Below, in pieces: positions 14,125-22,873 of a stretch of 64,000 nucleotides of DNA. Numbering within the stretch: position 1 is the first letter of the stretch; the number at the start of each line of letters is the position of its first letter. A program made the translations under genes and the position numbers. The DNA is from Micromonospora sp. DSM 45708 (GTDB lineage Bacteria > Actinomycetota > Actinomycetes > Mycobacteriales > Micromonosporaceae): assembly GCF_039566955.1 (NCBI RefSeq), contig NZ_CP154796.1, positions 3,410,001 through 3,474,000 on the forward strand. The letters run 5' to 3'. The notes beneath the pieces were generated by a model. The model was not told the DNA's origin, searched no databases, and was given only the letters and a program-made list of their open reading frames with translations.

Positions 14125-16917
14125 TCAGGCGGAGGCGTGGTAGGCCAGGACGCCCCGGTTCACGGCCGAGATCGCCTGCCGCGCGGTGGCCCGCAGCTCG
14201 GTCGAGGCGCCGCCCGAGTCGGCGAGCTGGCCGAGCAGGTCGACCACCTGACGGGCCCACCGGACGAAGTCACCGGCCGGCATCTCGCCGTCGATCTGGT
14301 GCCCGCTGGCGAGCACCTTGGCCAGCGCCTCCCCACGCGCCCAGCGGTAGATCGGCCAGGCGAAGCCGAGATCCGGCTCGCGGGTGACGGCCAGGCCGCG
14401 TGCCGCCTCGTCCGCCTCGATGTCGCCCCACAGCTTCAGCGTCTCGTCGACCGCGTCGCCGACCGCGCCGCGCGGCAGCGACGCCCGCTCGTCGACGTCC
14501 CGCCGGGCCTCGAAGACCACCACCGACACGGCGGCGGCCAACTCGGCCGGGGAGAGCCCGTCCCATACCCGGCGGCGCAGGCACTCGGCGACCAGCAGGT
14601 CGGCCTCCGTCCAGATCCGGGCCAGCATCCGGCCGGCGTCGGTGACCTCACCGTCGGGGGCCAGGTAGCCGCGCGCGGTCAGCAGCGCGACGATCCGGTC
14701 GAACGTGCGGGCCAGCGACCCGGTCCGCCCGCTGACCCGCTGCCGCAGCTCCTCGGTGTCGCGCTCCAGCCGGCGGCGGCGCTCCGCCCAGCGGGCGTGC
14801 TCCTCCCGGTCCGGGCAGGCGTGGCAGGGGTGCCCGCGCAACTCGACACGGAGCTGGCTGAGCCGGTGGTCCTCCCCCACCGGCTGGCGGGACCGGCCGC
14901 CGCGCCGGCCGCCGTGCCGGTCCAGCCCGGTGCCGCTGACCGCCGCGGCCAGATCGCGCCGCGCCGCCGGGGACCGGTGGTTGAAGTGCTTCGGGACCCG
15001 GATCCGGGTGAGCACCTCGGCCGGGGTGGTGAAGTCGCCGGGGCTGACCCGGCCGGCCCAGCGGTCCTGGGTGAGCACCAACGGGCGCGGCTCCCCGAAG
15101 CCGCCGGTGGCCGGGTCGAGCACTACGGCCAGGCCGGCCCGCCGCCCGGACGGCACCCGGATGACGTCACCGACCCGCAGCCGTTCCAGCGACGCGACGG
15201 CCGCCGCCTTGCGCTGGGTCTGCCCCTGCCGGGCGATGGCCCGCTCGCGGTCGGCGATCGCCACCCGCAGCGCGAAGTACTCGTCGAAGTCGCCCTGGTG
15301 GCAGGCGGCCTCCGCGCCGTACGCCTCGATCGTCTCGGTGTTGCGCTGCACCTGCCGCGCCAGGCCGACCACCGAGCGGTCCGCCTGGAACTGCGCGAAC
15401 GAGGACTCCAGCAGCTCCCGGGCCGGCGCCGCGCCGACGCTGCCGACCAGGTTGACGGCCATGTTGTAGGACGGCCGGAAGCTGGACCGCAGCGGGTAGG
15501 TGCGGGTGGAGGCGAGGCCGGCCACGTGCCGGGGGTCGGTCTCCGGCGACCAGACCACCACCGCGTGCCCCTCCACGTCGATGCCCCGCCGGCCGGCCCG
15601 GCCGGTGAGCTGGGTGTACTCGCCCGGGGTGAGGTCGACGTGGGCCTCGCCGTTGAACTTCACCAGCCGCTCCAGCACCACGCAGCGGGCCGGCATGTTG
15701 ATGCCCAGCGCGAGCGTCTCGGTGGCGAAGACGGCCTTGACCAGGCCGCGGACGAACAGCTCCTCGACGACCTCCTTGAACGCGGGCAGCATGCCGGCGT
15801 GGTGGGCGGCCAGCCCGCGCTCCAGCCCGTCGAGCCACTCCCAGTAGCCCAGCACGGACAGGTCCTCACCCGGGATCGCGGTGATCCTGGACTCGACCAC
15901 GCGGCGGATCTCGGCGCGCTCGTCGGGCGAGGTCAGCCGCAACCCGGCGGCGAGGCACTGCTGCACCGCGGCGTCGCAGCCGGCCCGGCTGAAGATGAAC
16001 AGGATCGCCGGGAGCAGCCCCTCGCGGTCGAGCCGGTCGACGATGTCCGGGCGCATCGGGCCCCGCCAGCGCGGACCGCGCCGCCCGCCGCCGGGGCCGG
16101 CGCTGCGTCCCTCGCCCAGCTCCAGCCGGCGCACCGTGTCGCGGGTGTGGCGCAGCAGCTCGGGATGCACGTCGTGCTTGCGGGCCGCGTCGGCGTCGTG
16201 GAACAGGTCGAACATGCGCTTGCCGACGAGCATGTGCTGCCAGAGCGGCACCGGCCGGTGCTCGGAGACCACCACCGCGGTCTCGCCGCGCACGGTGACC
16301 AGCCAGTCGGCGAACTCCTCGGCGTTGGAGACGGTGGCCGACAGCGAGACCAGGGTCACCGAGGCGGGCAGGTGGATGATCACCTCTTCCCACACGCCGC
16401 CCCGGAACCGGTCGGCCAGGTAGTGCACCTCGTCCATCACCACGTAGGCGAGGCCCTCGAGCGTGGCCGAGCCGGCGTAGAGCATGTTGCGCAGCACCTC
16501 GGTGGTCATCACCACCACGGGCGCGTCGCCGTTGATCGCGTTGTCGCCGGTGAGCAGGCCGACCTGCTCGACGCCGTAGCGGTCGACCAGGTCGTGGTAC
16601 TTCTGGTTGGACAGCGCCTTGATCGGCGTGGTGTAGAAGCACTTGCGCCGCACGGCCGGGCCGTCACCGCCCGCCGGCGCGCCGGGCGTGCCCCGCAACG
16701 CCAGGTGCACCGCGAACTCGCCCACCACCGTCTTGCCGGCACCGGTGGGCGCGCAGACCAGCACCCCGCTGCCCCGCTCCAGGGCCTCGCACGCCTCCCG
16801 CTGGAAGTCGTCGAGGTCGAACCCGAGATCACGGGAGAATTCGTCCAGGGCCGGGAAGGCGGAGGCCTGCGCGGCCCGGCGGCGCGCCGCGGCGTACCGC
16901 TCGGCGGGGCTCGACAT
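14125..16917 (-). CDS. helY: Ski2/Mtr4-like DEAD/DEAH-box helicase HelY
   Basis: A 930-residue superfamily-2 helicase. Walker A is APTGAGKT (near residue 60), motif Ia is TPIKALSNQK, motif II is MDEVHYLAD, motif III is SLSATVSN, and motif VI is QLTGRAGRRGID. The C-terminal third matches the DSHCT-type region of Ski2/Mtr4 helicases (AELAAAVSVVVFEARRD). It probably unwinds structured RNA or RNA-DNA. Its position beyond tatAC and the paf genes matches mycobacterial helY. ATG 16917 lies 7 nt after TAATCT (16925-16930), suggesting a leaderless mRNA; TTGACC at 16953-16958 may be a -35 element. Confidence 0.92.
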   Translation of the reverse strand: MSSPAERYAAARRRAAQASAFPALDEFSRDLGFDLDDFQREACEALERGSGVLVCAPTGAGKTVVGEFAVHLALRGTPGAPAGGDGPAVRRKCFYTTPIKALSNQKYHDLVDRYGVEQVGLLTGDNAINGDAPVVVMTTEVLRNMLYAGSATLEGLAYVVMDEVHYLADRFRGGVWEEVIIHLPASVTLVSLSATVSNAEEFADWLVTVRGETAVVVSEHRPVPLWQHMLVGKRMFDLFHDADAARKHDVHPELLRHTRDTVRRLELGEGRSAGPGGGRRGPRWRGPMRPDIVDRLDREGLLPAILFIFSRAGCDAAVQQCLAAGLRLTSPDERAEIRRVVESRITAIPGEDLSVLGYWEWLDGLERGLAAHHAGMLPAFKEVVEELFVRGLVKAVFATETLALGINMPARCVVLERLVKFNGEAHVDLTPGEYTQLTGRAGRRGIDVEGHAVVVWSPETDPRHVAGLASTRTYPLRSSFRPSYNMAVNLVGSVGAAPARELLESSFAQFQADRSVVGLARQVQRNTETIEAYGAEAACHQGDFDEYFALRVAIADRERAIARQGQTQRKAAAVASLERLRVGDVIRVPSGRRAGLAVVLDPATGGFGEPRPLVLTQDRWAGRVSPGDFTTPAEVLTRIRVPKHFNHRSPAARRDLAAAVSGTGLDRHGGRRGGRSRQPVGEDHRLSQLRVELRGHPCHACPDREEHARWAERRRRLERDTEELRQRVSGRTGSLARTFDRIVALLTARGYLAPDGEVTDAGRMLARIWTEADLLVAECLRRRVWDGLSPAELAAAVSVVVFEARRDVDERASLPRGAVGDAVDETLKLWGDIEADEAARGLAVTREPDLGFAWPIYRWARGEALAKVLASGHQIDGEMPAGDFVRWARQVVDLLGQLADSGGASTELRATARQAISAVNRGVLAYHASA

Positions 16918-16924
16918 GTATCCA

Positions 16925-16930
16925 AGATTA
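16925..16930 (-). promoter_or_regulatory. -10 element of helY
   Basis: TAATCT is 7 nt before the ATG. The overlapping TAAGGA (16932-16937) with TTGACC (16953-16958) is an alternative pair. Confidence 0.45.
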
Positions 16931-16990
16931 ATCCTTACCGCCGACGACCACCGGTCAAGGCCGTCCGGCAGGACGGTCGGGGCGGGTCGG

Positions 16991-16996
16991 TAGGGT
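16991..16996 (+). promoter_or_regulatory. -10 element of HAD gene
   Basis: TAGGGT sits 7 nt before GTG 17004 and overlaps the alternative GTG 16995, which argues that 17004 is the true start. Confidence 0.5.
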
Positions 16997-17003
16997 GCAC
17001 GAC

Positions 17004-17768
17004 GTGCCGGACCGTACCGAACTGCCCCACGCCTCGAGCGGCGCCGACGACGCCGTCCGCCCGGGCCCGTCCCGCCGGCCCGTGGAGGCGGTGCTCTTCG
17101 ACTTCCACGGCACCCTCGCCCAGGTGGAGGAGCCGCTGGCCTGGGTGCGTGCCGCCGCAGCCGCCTGCGGGGTCGAACTGGACCGGATCCGGGCCACCTC
17201 GCTCGCCGACCGCCTGCTCACCGCCGGTCGCGCCGGCGGGCCGCTGCCGGCCCGGGTGCCGCCCCGGCTGGCCGAGCTGTGGGCCGACCGTGACCTCTAC
17301 CCGTACGCCCACCGGGGTGCCTACACCGGGCTGGCCGAGACCGTCGACGCCGGCATCGACGGGTTCGCCGACGCGCTCTACGAGCGGCTGCTGGTCCCCG
17401 ACGGCTGGTTGCCGTACCCGGACACCGCGCCGGTGCTCGGCGCGCTGCGGGCCGCCGGGGTCAAGGTGGCGGTGGTCAGCAACATCGGCTTCGACCTCCG
17501 GCCGCTCTTCACCGCCTGGGGTCTCGACGCGCTGGTCGACGCGTACGCGCTCTCCTACGAGGTGGGGCGCCGCAAGCCGGACCCCGGCATCTTCCTGCGG
17601 GCCTGCGGGATGCTCGGCGTCGACCCGGAGCACACGCTGATGGTGGGCGACACCCCGGCCGACGCCGGCGCGGTGGCGGCCGGCTGCGGCGTGCTGGTGC
17701 TGCCGTGCGCCGACCCCGGCCGGCCGAACGGGTTGGGCGCGGTGCTCGACCTGGCCGGTGTCGACTGA
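17004..17768 (+). CDS. HAD-superfamily hydrolase with atypical DxH motif
   Basis: A 254-residue HAD hydrolase with a mainly helical cap. The core motifs are present: motif II VAVVSNIG, motif III Lys in RRKPDPGIF, and motif IV LMVGDTPADAG. Motif I reads LFDFHGTLA, so the second aspartate of DxD, normally the general acid/base in HAD phosphatases, is His. The enzyme may be a slow phosphatase, a dehalogenase-like hydrolase or a binding protein. GTG 17004 lies 7 nt after TAGGGT, consistent with leaderless expression; GTG 16995 overlaps that element. It is divergent from helY. Confidence 0.82.
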   Translation: MPDRTELPHASSGADDAVRPGPSRRPVEAVLFDFHGTLAQVEEPLAWVRAAAAACGVELDRIRATSLADRLLTAGRAGGPLPARVPPRLAELWADRDLYPYAHRGAYTGLAETVDAGIDGFADALYERLLVPDGWLPYPDTAPVLGALRAAGVKVAVVSNIGFDLRPLFTAWGLDALVDAYALSYEVGRRKPDPGIFLRACGMLGVDPEHTLMVGDTPADAGAVAAGCGVLVLPCADPGRPNGLGAVLDLAGVD

Positions 17769-17827
17769 CCGGCCGCGTGGCGGGTCGTCGCGGCCGACGC
17801 GCTCGACGCGACGAACGACGGGCCGGC

Positions 17828-17833
17828 TAACGT
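17828..17833 (+). promoter_or_regulatory. -10 element of EamA transporter gene
   Basis: TAACGT is followed after 7 nt by GTG 17841; the AGGGG between them could also serve as a short ribosome site. Confidence 0.4.
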
Positions 17834-17840
17834 CAGGGGC

Positions 17841-18767
17841 GTGACCGCCGACCACCCCGTACCGCCGCGTGCGCCGGGCCGGCTCGGCGGGGTGGCGCTG
17901 GTGCTCGGTGGGGCGCTGTCCGTGCAGTTCGGCTCCGCGCTGGCCGCGTCGTTGTTCCCGCGTACCGGGGTGGCCGGGGCGGTCACCCTGCGGCTCGCCC
18001 TCGGCGCGCTGCTGATGCTCGCGGTGTGCCGGCCCCGGCTGCGCGGGCACCGGCGCGGTGACTGGGCGGCGGTGGTCGCGTTCGGGCTGGCCCTGGCCGG
18101 CATGAACTCGATCTTCTACCAGGCGATCGAACGGGTCCCGCTCGGGCCGGCCGTGACGCTGGAGGTGCTCGGCCCGCTGGCGCTCTCCGTGGTCGGGGCA
18201 CGCCGGGTGGCGGCCTGGTGCTGGGCCGGACTGGCGCTGGCCGGAGTCGTCCTGCTCGGGCAGGGCGGCTTCGACCGGCTGGACCCGGTCGGCGCCGCGC
18301 TGGCGCTGGCGGCGGGCGCGATGTGGGCGGCGTACATCGTCTGCTCGGCCCGGGTCGGCGCGCGGTTCCCCCGGGCCGACGGGCTGGCCCTGTCCCTCGC
18401 CGTGGCGGCGCTTGTCACGCTGCCGATCGGGGTGGCCGACGCGGGCGGCCGGCTGGCCCATCCGGCGGTGCTGGGCCTCGGTGCCGGGTTGGCGCTGCTC
18501 GCCTCGGTGCTGCCCTACAGCCTGGAACTGGCGGCGTTGCGGCGGCTGCCCACCGCCACGTTCGCGGTGCTGATGAGCCTCGGGCCGGCGATCGCCGCGC
18601 TGGCCGGCTGGCTGGTGCTCGGCCAGTCGCTGCGTCCGGTCGAGGTGCTCGCCGTCGCGCTGGTGGTGGCCGCGAGCGTGGGCGCGGTCCGGGCCGCCGC
18701 CCCACCGCCGCCTCCGCCGCCGGCCATGGTCAGCGCAGCAGCCGCAGCGCCGCCGGCACGGCGGTGA
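17841..18767 (+). CDS. EamA-family (RhtA-like) exporter
   Basis: A 308-residue membrane protein with about ten hydrophobic helices forming two EamA repeats. The second half shows the typical SVLPYSLELAALRRLPTATF followed by LMSLGPAIAALAGWLVLGQ, a signature shared with RhtA threonine/homoserine exporters. It probably exports amino acids or related metabolites by proton antiport. The tail ends in a polyproline and poly-Ala segment. The last 38 bp overlap the 3' end of the convergent lipid kinase gene. Confidence 0.88.
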   Translation: MTADHPVPPRAPGRLGGVALVLGGALSVQFGSALAASLFPRTGVAGAVTLRLALGALLMLAVCRPRLRGHRRGDWAAVVAFGLALAGMNSIFYQAIERVPLGPAVTLEVLGPLALSVVGARRVAAWCWAGLALAGVVLLGQGGFDRLDPVGAALALAAGAMWAAYIVCSARVGARFPRADGLALSLAVAALVTLPIGVADAGGRLAHPAVLGLGAGLALLASVLPYSLELAALRRLPTATFAVLMSLGPAIAALAGWLVLGQSLRPVEVLAVALVVAASVGAVRAAAPPPPPPPAMVSAAAAAPPARR

Positions 18768-19647
18768 CGGTCACCGGCAGCGGGAACGCCCGCTCCCCGT
18801 CCACGTACGTGGTGATGCCCTCGGCGGCCAGTTCCACCGTCCGCGCCCGGTAGGTCCGCACCAGCGGGTGCGCGACGTGGGTGCCCCGGTAGATGCGGGG
18901 CTTGACCCGCATCAGCGTGCGCCGGTCGAAACGGCCACCCACCACCACGTCCAGCAGCCCGTCGGTCGGGTCGGCGTCCGGGCAGATCCGCATGCCGCCG
19001 CCGTAGCTGGCCGCGTTGCCGACCGCGACCAGCACCGCGTCCACCTCGTGCGGCACGCCGTCGAGGGTGAGCCGGTAGCGTCGGGGACGTAGCCGGGCCA
19101 GCTCGACCAGGATCGCCAGGTCGTACCGGCGACGGCCGCGCGGCCAACGCATCCGGTTGGCCCGCTCGTTGACGATCGCGTCGAAGCCGGCCGCGAGCAC
19201 CGCGCCGTACCAGCGGTCGTCGTCGCCGGGCCGGGACAGCCGGGCCAGGTCCACCGGGCGGGTCCGGCCGGCGGCCAACGCGGCGGCGATCACGTCGACC
19301 GCGGCGAGCGGGTCCGCCGGGTAACCGGTGTCCACCGCGAAGTCGTTGCCGGTGCCGGCCGGGACCGGCCCGAACGGCACCGCCGTGCCGGCGACCGCCT
19401 GCACCGCACGGTGCACGGTGCCGTCGCCGCCGACCGCGACCAGCGCCCCGGCGCCGCCGGCCACCGCGGCGTGGCACGCCGCCTCCGCCTCCCCGGGGGT
19501 ACGCGCACGCAGCAGCTCCACCGGGCGGCCGGCGGCACCGAGGCGCGCCAGGACCTCCGGCAGCAGGCCCCGGTGCCGTCCCCGGCCGGCGGTCGGGTTG
19601 GCGAGCACGGCCACCGGGCCGGACGGGACATGATCGTGCGCGGTCAC
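18730..19647 (-). CDS. Diacylglycerol/lipid kinase (YegS/DgkB family)
   Basis: A 305-residue lipid kinase. Motifs are LANPTAGRGRHRG near the N-terminus, the nucleotide-binding VGGDGTVHRAVQAV, and PAGTGNDFA. It would phosphorylate diacylglycerol or a related lipid with ATP and so recycle membrane lipid. I chose GTG 19647: it gives the usual short lead-in (MTAHDHVPSGPVAVL) and lies 7 nt after TACCGT (19655-19660). The longer frame to 19764 has no support. Its 3' end overlaps the EamA gene on the other strand. Confidence 0.88.
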   Translation of the reverse strand: MTAHDHVPSGPVAVLANPTAGRGRHRGLLPEVLARLGAAGRPVELLRARTPGEAEAACHAAVAGGAGALVAVGGDGTVHRAVQAVAGTAVPFGPVPAGTGNDFAVDTGYPADPLAAVDVIAAALAAGRTRPVDLARLSRPGDDDRWYGAVLAAGFDAIVNERANRMRWPRGRRRYDLAILVELARLRPRRYRLTLDGVPHEVDAVLVAVGNAASYGGGMRICPDADPTDGLLDVVVGGRFDRRTLMRVKPRIYRGTHVAHPLVRTYRARTVELAAEGITTYVDGERAFPLPVTVTAVPAALRLLR

Positions 19648-19654
19648 GGCGAGC

Positions 19655-19660
19655 ACGGTA
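19655..19660 (-). promoter_or_regulatory. -10 element of the lipid kinase gene
   Basis: TACCGT ends 7 nt before GTG 19647. No Shine-Dalgarno is visible between them. Confidence 0.45.
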
Positions 19661-19750
19661 CGACACCGGGCGCGCCAGCCACCAGGGAGACACCGGCGCC
19701 TCGGATCGACGGGGCCACGGCGCGGACGACCGTACGGCATACTCCGCGCC

Positions 19751-20293
19751 ATGCGTTCCCGCACGCTGGTCGCCGTCCTCGCCCCGCTCGCGCTCGCCCC
19801 GTTCGTGCTGGCCGCCGGGCTGTGGTGGGCGCACCGGCCGGGCGAGACGCCCTGGCACGACAGCGCGGTCGCCGACGCGACCGGGACGGTCGACCGGCTC
19901 GAGACGCGGTTCGACGTCGACCACCTCTACCAGGCCGAGGAGTTCGTGCACGCCGCCGGGCAGGAGGAGGCGGTGCAGGTGCTCCAGGTGCGCGGCGAGA
20001 CGCACTGGCAGACCGGGGTGACGTTGGTGCTGCGGGTGACCGGGCACGGGACCGGCGTCAACGACTGGGGCGAGCGGGTCGAGGGCACCGAGCCGGTCTG
20101 CTTCCGGCTGAACCTCGGCCCCGAGCGGGACGACCGCGACGACGACATCGACTGCCCCGCCGGCGACCCGCTGCCGGTCCCCCGGGACCCGTCCCTGACC
20201 GGTGTCGACGACCCGCGTCAGGGCAGGTCGATCGGGCGTAGCACCCGGTCGACCGCGTGGGCGATCTGCTTGTTGCCCTTGTTGATGTCGTAG
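19751..20293 (+). CDS. Membrane-anchored hypothetical protein
   Basis: A 180-residue protein with one N-terminal hydrophobic segment (LVAVLAPLALAPFVLAAGLWW), either a signal anchor or an uncleaved signal. The rest is soluble and acidic, with FDVDHLYQAEEFVHAAGQEE and CFRLNLGPERDDRDDDIDC. I do not recognise the family. The last 25 codons run antisense through the convergent fasciclin gene and look unlike the rest (GRSTRSTAWAICLLPLLMS), so an ancestral stop may have been lost. CATACT lies 7 nt before the ATG. Confidence 0.65.
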   Translation: MRSRTLVAVLAPLALAPFVLAAGLWWAHRPGETPWHDSAVADATGTVDRLETRFDVDHLYQAEEFVHAAGQEEAVQVLQVRGETHWQTGVTLVLRVTGHGTGVNDWGERVEGTEPVCFRLNLGPERDDRDDDIDCPAGDPLPVPRDPSLTGVDDPRQGRSIGRSTRSTAWAICLLPLLMS

Positions 20294-20868
20294 CGGACCA
20301 CCTGCGCGTCGCGGTCGTTGGTGTCCGCGTCGACCAGGCGCACCTGCCGGCCGTACCAGCAGTGCCGCACGTCGACCTCGACGGCGGCGCCGAGCGCGGT
20401 GGACAGCTCCGCGCCGTCGGCCCTGAGCGCCGCCTTCCGGTCGATCGTCGCGCCCGGCACCACGTGGTAGAGCAGCACGTCCTCCACGGTGTCCACGCCC
20501 AGGCCGGCGACCGCGTCGAACGCGGCCTTCTCCCCGGGCAGCTTCTTGGCGGCGGTGATGTCGCGGACCAGCTCGCGGAACGCGTAGTCATTCGGCACGA
20601 ACGCGGTCAGCGCCACCGTGCCGTCGGTGAGCACCTTCACCGGCGAGTCCGGCTTGGCCGCCAACACGGTCAGGACCGCCTTGGTGAGCACGTCGAAGTC
20701 CCGCGCGTTGCGGTCGAAGCCGCTCTTGTCGGCGGTGAGCACCGCGGCCAGCGAACGCGTACCGGGCTGCCTGGCGCCGGCCTGGGCGGGCGCGGCGACG
20801 GCGGTGGTGGCCACCGCCGCCGCCGTGGCGCCCACGGCCAGTCGGGCGGCGAGACGAGCGATGTTCAT
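20218..20868 (-). CDS. Secreted fasciclin-domain protein
   Basis: A 216-residue exported protein. The signal peptide (ARLAARLAVGATAAAVATTAVAAPAQA) is cleaved near residue 30. The FAS1 domain spans about 38-215, with the H1 motif VALTAFVPNDYAF, then VEDVLLYHVVPGATID and the terminal NKGNKQIAHAVDRVL. Single-FAS1 bacterial proteins are usually cell-surface adhesion or matrix proteins. Many homologues end the H2 motif with a typical IDRVLLP, which matches the end here. I chose ATG 20868 because it starts the signal peptide and AAAGG lies upstream; a GTG 45 bases upstream only adds a non-hydrophobic extension. Confidence 0.85.
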   Translation of the reverse strand: MNIARLAARLAVGATAAAVATTAVAAPAQAGARQPGTRSLAAVLTADKSGFDRNARDFDVLTKAVLTVLAAKPDSPVKVLTDGTVALTAFVPNDYAFRELVRDITAAKKLPGEKAAFDAVAGLGVDTVEDVLLYHVVPGATIDRKAALRADGAELSTALGAAVEVDVRHCWYGRQVRLVDADTNDRDAQVVRYDINKGNKQIAHAVDRVLRPIDLP

Positions 20869-20971
20869 CGGGGAGCCTTTCGTCGAGGCGACCAGGTCCG
20901 TGACTGTCGTCACGACCCATGCTTCGCCCGGACCGTCCCCGATGGATGCACCCGCCTCGGGACTCGTCCGA

Positions 20972-21670
20972 TCAGCGCACCACCAGTCGCTTGCTCACCG
21001 ACGCCACCCCGTCGCCCTTGACCTTGAGCGTCCAGTTCCCGGCCGCGCCCAACGCCACCACAGTCTCGGCGGTGCCGTTCGGCTCCGCCTTCAGCTCGGC
21101 GATCCGCTTGCCGTCCGGGTTGAGCACGTACAGCGTCCGGGCGCCAGCGGTCTTGTTCGTCACCTTCAACGAGAGCTTCTCGCCCGGCTCGGCGATCAGC
21201 CCGTCCGCACCGGTGAGCGTGTCACCGGTCAGCTCGATGGCGACCGCCCGGTCGTACGCGGTCTCGGCCGCGGCGCTGGCCACGTTGCCGTCGTCGGAGA
21301 CGGTGATCCGGGTCCGTACCCCGTCGCCCTGCCGGCCGGGCTTGCAGGCCACCTCGTAGGAGCCGGTGGCGAGCGTGGCGCGCAGGTCGCCGGTGCGGCC
21401 CGCCGGCACGTCGGCCACCTCGGCGACCACCTTGGTGAAGCCGTCGCCCTCCCGGCCGTAGACGTAGACCCCGGTGGCCTGCTGGCCCCGGTTGGTCACG
21501 GTGAACGTCACCGTGCCGGGGGTGAACAGCGTGGTGGTGACCTCGCAACTGGTGTCGGTGGCGGTCACCGGGACCTGCTCGCCCTTCGGCGCGGGCTCGT
21601 CGTCACCACAGCCGGTGAGCGCGGTGGCGGCACAGAGGACGGTCAGGACGGCGGCGGTACGGCTCTTCAT
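20972..21670 (-). CDS. Cupredoxin-like lipoprotein (EfeO N-domain type)
   Basis: A 232-residue lipoprotein: the signal ends in the lipobox ATALTGC, followed by two beta-rich modules. The first (about 35-130) resembles the cupredoxin-like N-terminal domain of EfeO (TSCEVTTTLFTPGTVTFTVTNRG, then VYGREGDGF and YEVACKPG). The second (about 150-230) resembles a pre-peptidase or Ig-like domain (LSLKVTNKTAGARTLYV). EfeO proteins take part in ferrous iron uptake, but efeU and efeB are not nearby, so the role here is uncertain. GGAGAG precedes the ATG. It follows the fasciclin gene in the opposite order, with its own promoter region. Confidence 0.75.
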   Translation of the reverse strand: MKSRTAAVLTVLCAATALTGCGDDEPAPKGEQVPVTATDTSCEVTTTLFTPGTVTFTVTNRGQQATGVYVYGREGDGFTKVVAEVADVPAGRTGDLRATLATGSYEVACKPGRQGDGVRTRITVSDDGNVASAAAETAYDRAVAIELTGDTLTGADGLIAEPGEKLSLKVTNKTAGARTLYVLNPDGKRIAELKAEPNGTAETVVALGAAGNWTLKVKGDGVASVSKRLVVR

Positions 21671-21805
21671 CGGGCTCTCCGGAGCGGAGGTCAGCGCGCT
21701 GACCGGGACGGGGTGGGACTCGGCAAAGTCAGCAGAGTCTAAGCGGGCCGGCGGTCCCGGCAAGGCCCGAGGGCGACTCGAATGTCCACCCGCGCACCGG
21801 CCGGG

Positions 21806-21811
21806 CATGAT
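21806..21811 (+). promoter_or_regulatory. -10 element of cobalamin-binding-like gene
   Basis: CATGAT lies 7 nt before ATG 21819. It contains the alternative ATG 21807, which would then be upstream of the RNA start. Confidence 0.4.
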
Positions 21812-21818
21812 GGGCGGC

Positions 21819-22703
21819 ATGCGTCTGGTCTCCCTGCTCCCGTCCGCCACCGAGATCGTCTACGCGCTGGGCCTCGGCGACGACCTGGTCGGGGTGACGT
21901 TCGAGTGCGAGGTGCCGCCGTCGTACCGGGCCGGTGTCACGGTGGTGGTGGGTGGCCGGGACACCCGCGGCATGAGCCCGGGCGAGATCGACGCGTACGT
22001 GCGGGAGCGGGTCGCGGCCGGCGACGACCTCTACACGCTGCACGCCGGCGCGCTGGCCGGGCTGGACCCGGACCTGATCCTCACCCAGGACCTGTGCCGG
22101 GTCTGCGCGCTGCCGTCCGGCCGGGTGGCCGACGCCGTCGACCATCTCGGCGCGCGGGCGAAGGTGCTGTCGCTCGACCCGTACACGCTCGACGACGTGC
22201 TGGGCACGATCCGCGCGGTGGGCACGGCCGCCCGGGTGCCGGACCGGGCCGAGGCCGTGCTGGACGGCCTGCGCGCCCGGCTGGCGGCGATCCGCGCGGC
22301 GGTGGCCGGCCGGCCCCGGCGGCGGGTCGCCGTGGTCGAGTGGGTGGACCCGCCGTTCGGCGCCGGGCACTGGATCCCGGACCTGGTCGACGTCGCCGGC
22401 GGCGAGCCGGTGGCGACCCGTCCGGGGGCCCGGTCCACGCCGACGACCTGGGCGGAGCTGCGCGCGGCCGAGCCGGAGGTGGTGCTGGTCGCGCCGTGCG
22501 GCTTCCGGCTGGACGGCGCCGCCGCCCAGGCGGGCGCGGTGGCCGGGCACTTCCCGGGCGCGGAGGTCTGGGCGGTGGACGCGGACGCCCTCATCGTGCG
22601 GGCCGGCCCCCGCCTGGTCGACGGCGCCGAGGCGATCGCCGCGATCCTGCACCCCGACGCCGTCGCGCCGCTGTCCCCCACCGCCGCCCGCCGGGTGGCC
22701 TGA
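21819..22703 (+). CDS. BtuF-like substrate-binding protein without signal peptide
   Basis: A 294-residue periplasmic-binding fold of the cobalamin/siderophore class (type III). MRLVSLLPSATEIVYALGLG opens the N-lobe, followed by VTFECEVP, DPDLILTQDLCRVCALP and a linker helix; the C-lobe includes VAVVEWVDPPFGAGHWIPDLV. There is no signal peptide or lipobox, so the protein is predicted to stay in the cytosol. Such cytosolic relatives are common in actinomycetes and their ligand is unproven. ATG 21819 is 7 nt after CATGAT. No ABC permease is nearby. Confidence 0.82.
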   Translation: MRLVSLLPSATEIVYALGLGDDLVGVTFECEVPPSYRAGVTVVVGGRDTRGMSPGEIDAYVRERVAAGDDLYTLHAGALAGLDPDLILTQDLCRVCALPSGRVADAVDHLGARAKVLSLDPYTLDDVLGTIRAVGTAARVPDRAEAVLDGLRARLAAIRAAVAGRPRRRVAVVEWVDPPFGAGHWIPDLVDVAGGEPVATRPGARSTPTTWAELRAAEPEVVLVAPCGFRLDGAAAQAGAVAGHFPGAEVWAVDADALIVRAGPRLVDGAEAIAAILHPDAVAPLSPTAARRVA

Positions 22704-22735
22704 CCCTGATCCTCCCCGCCACGCCGGCACGACGG

Positions 22736-22771
22736 GTGACGGACGGCGCGGTGGTGACGGACGGCGCGGTG
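22736..22771. repeat. Tandem 18-bp direct repeat
   Basis: GTGACGGACGGCGCGGTG occurs twice in a row (22736-22753 and 22754-22771) in the convergent gap between the BtuF-like gene and tatC. Confidence 0.7.
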
Positions 22772-22822
22772 CTGTCGCGTCTCGGCGGGCCGGCGTCACC
22801 GAGCCGCCCACCGGCGCAACGG

Positions 22823-22857
22823 CGAACGCCGCCCCCGGGCAGCGGGGACGGCGTTCG
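22823..22857 (-). terminator. Terminator of the tatA-tatC operon
   Basis: CGAACGCCG...CGGCGTTCG with C/G-run inner pairs forms a 13-bp stem with one bulge, 16 bp past the tatC stop. Confidence 0.65.
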
Positions 22858-22873
22858 GGTCGGACGGTGACGG

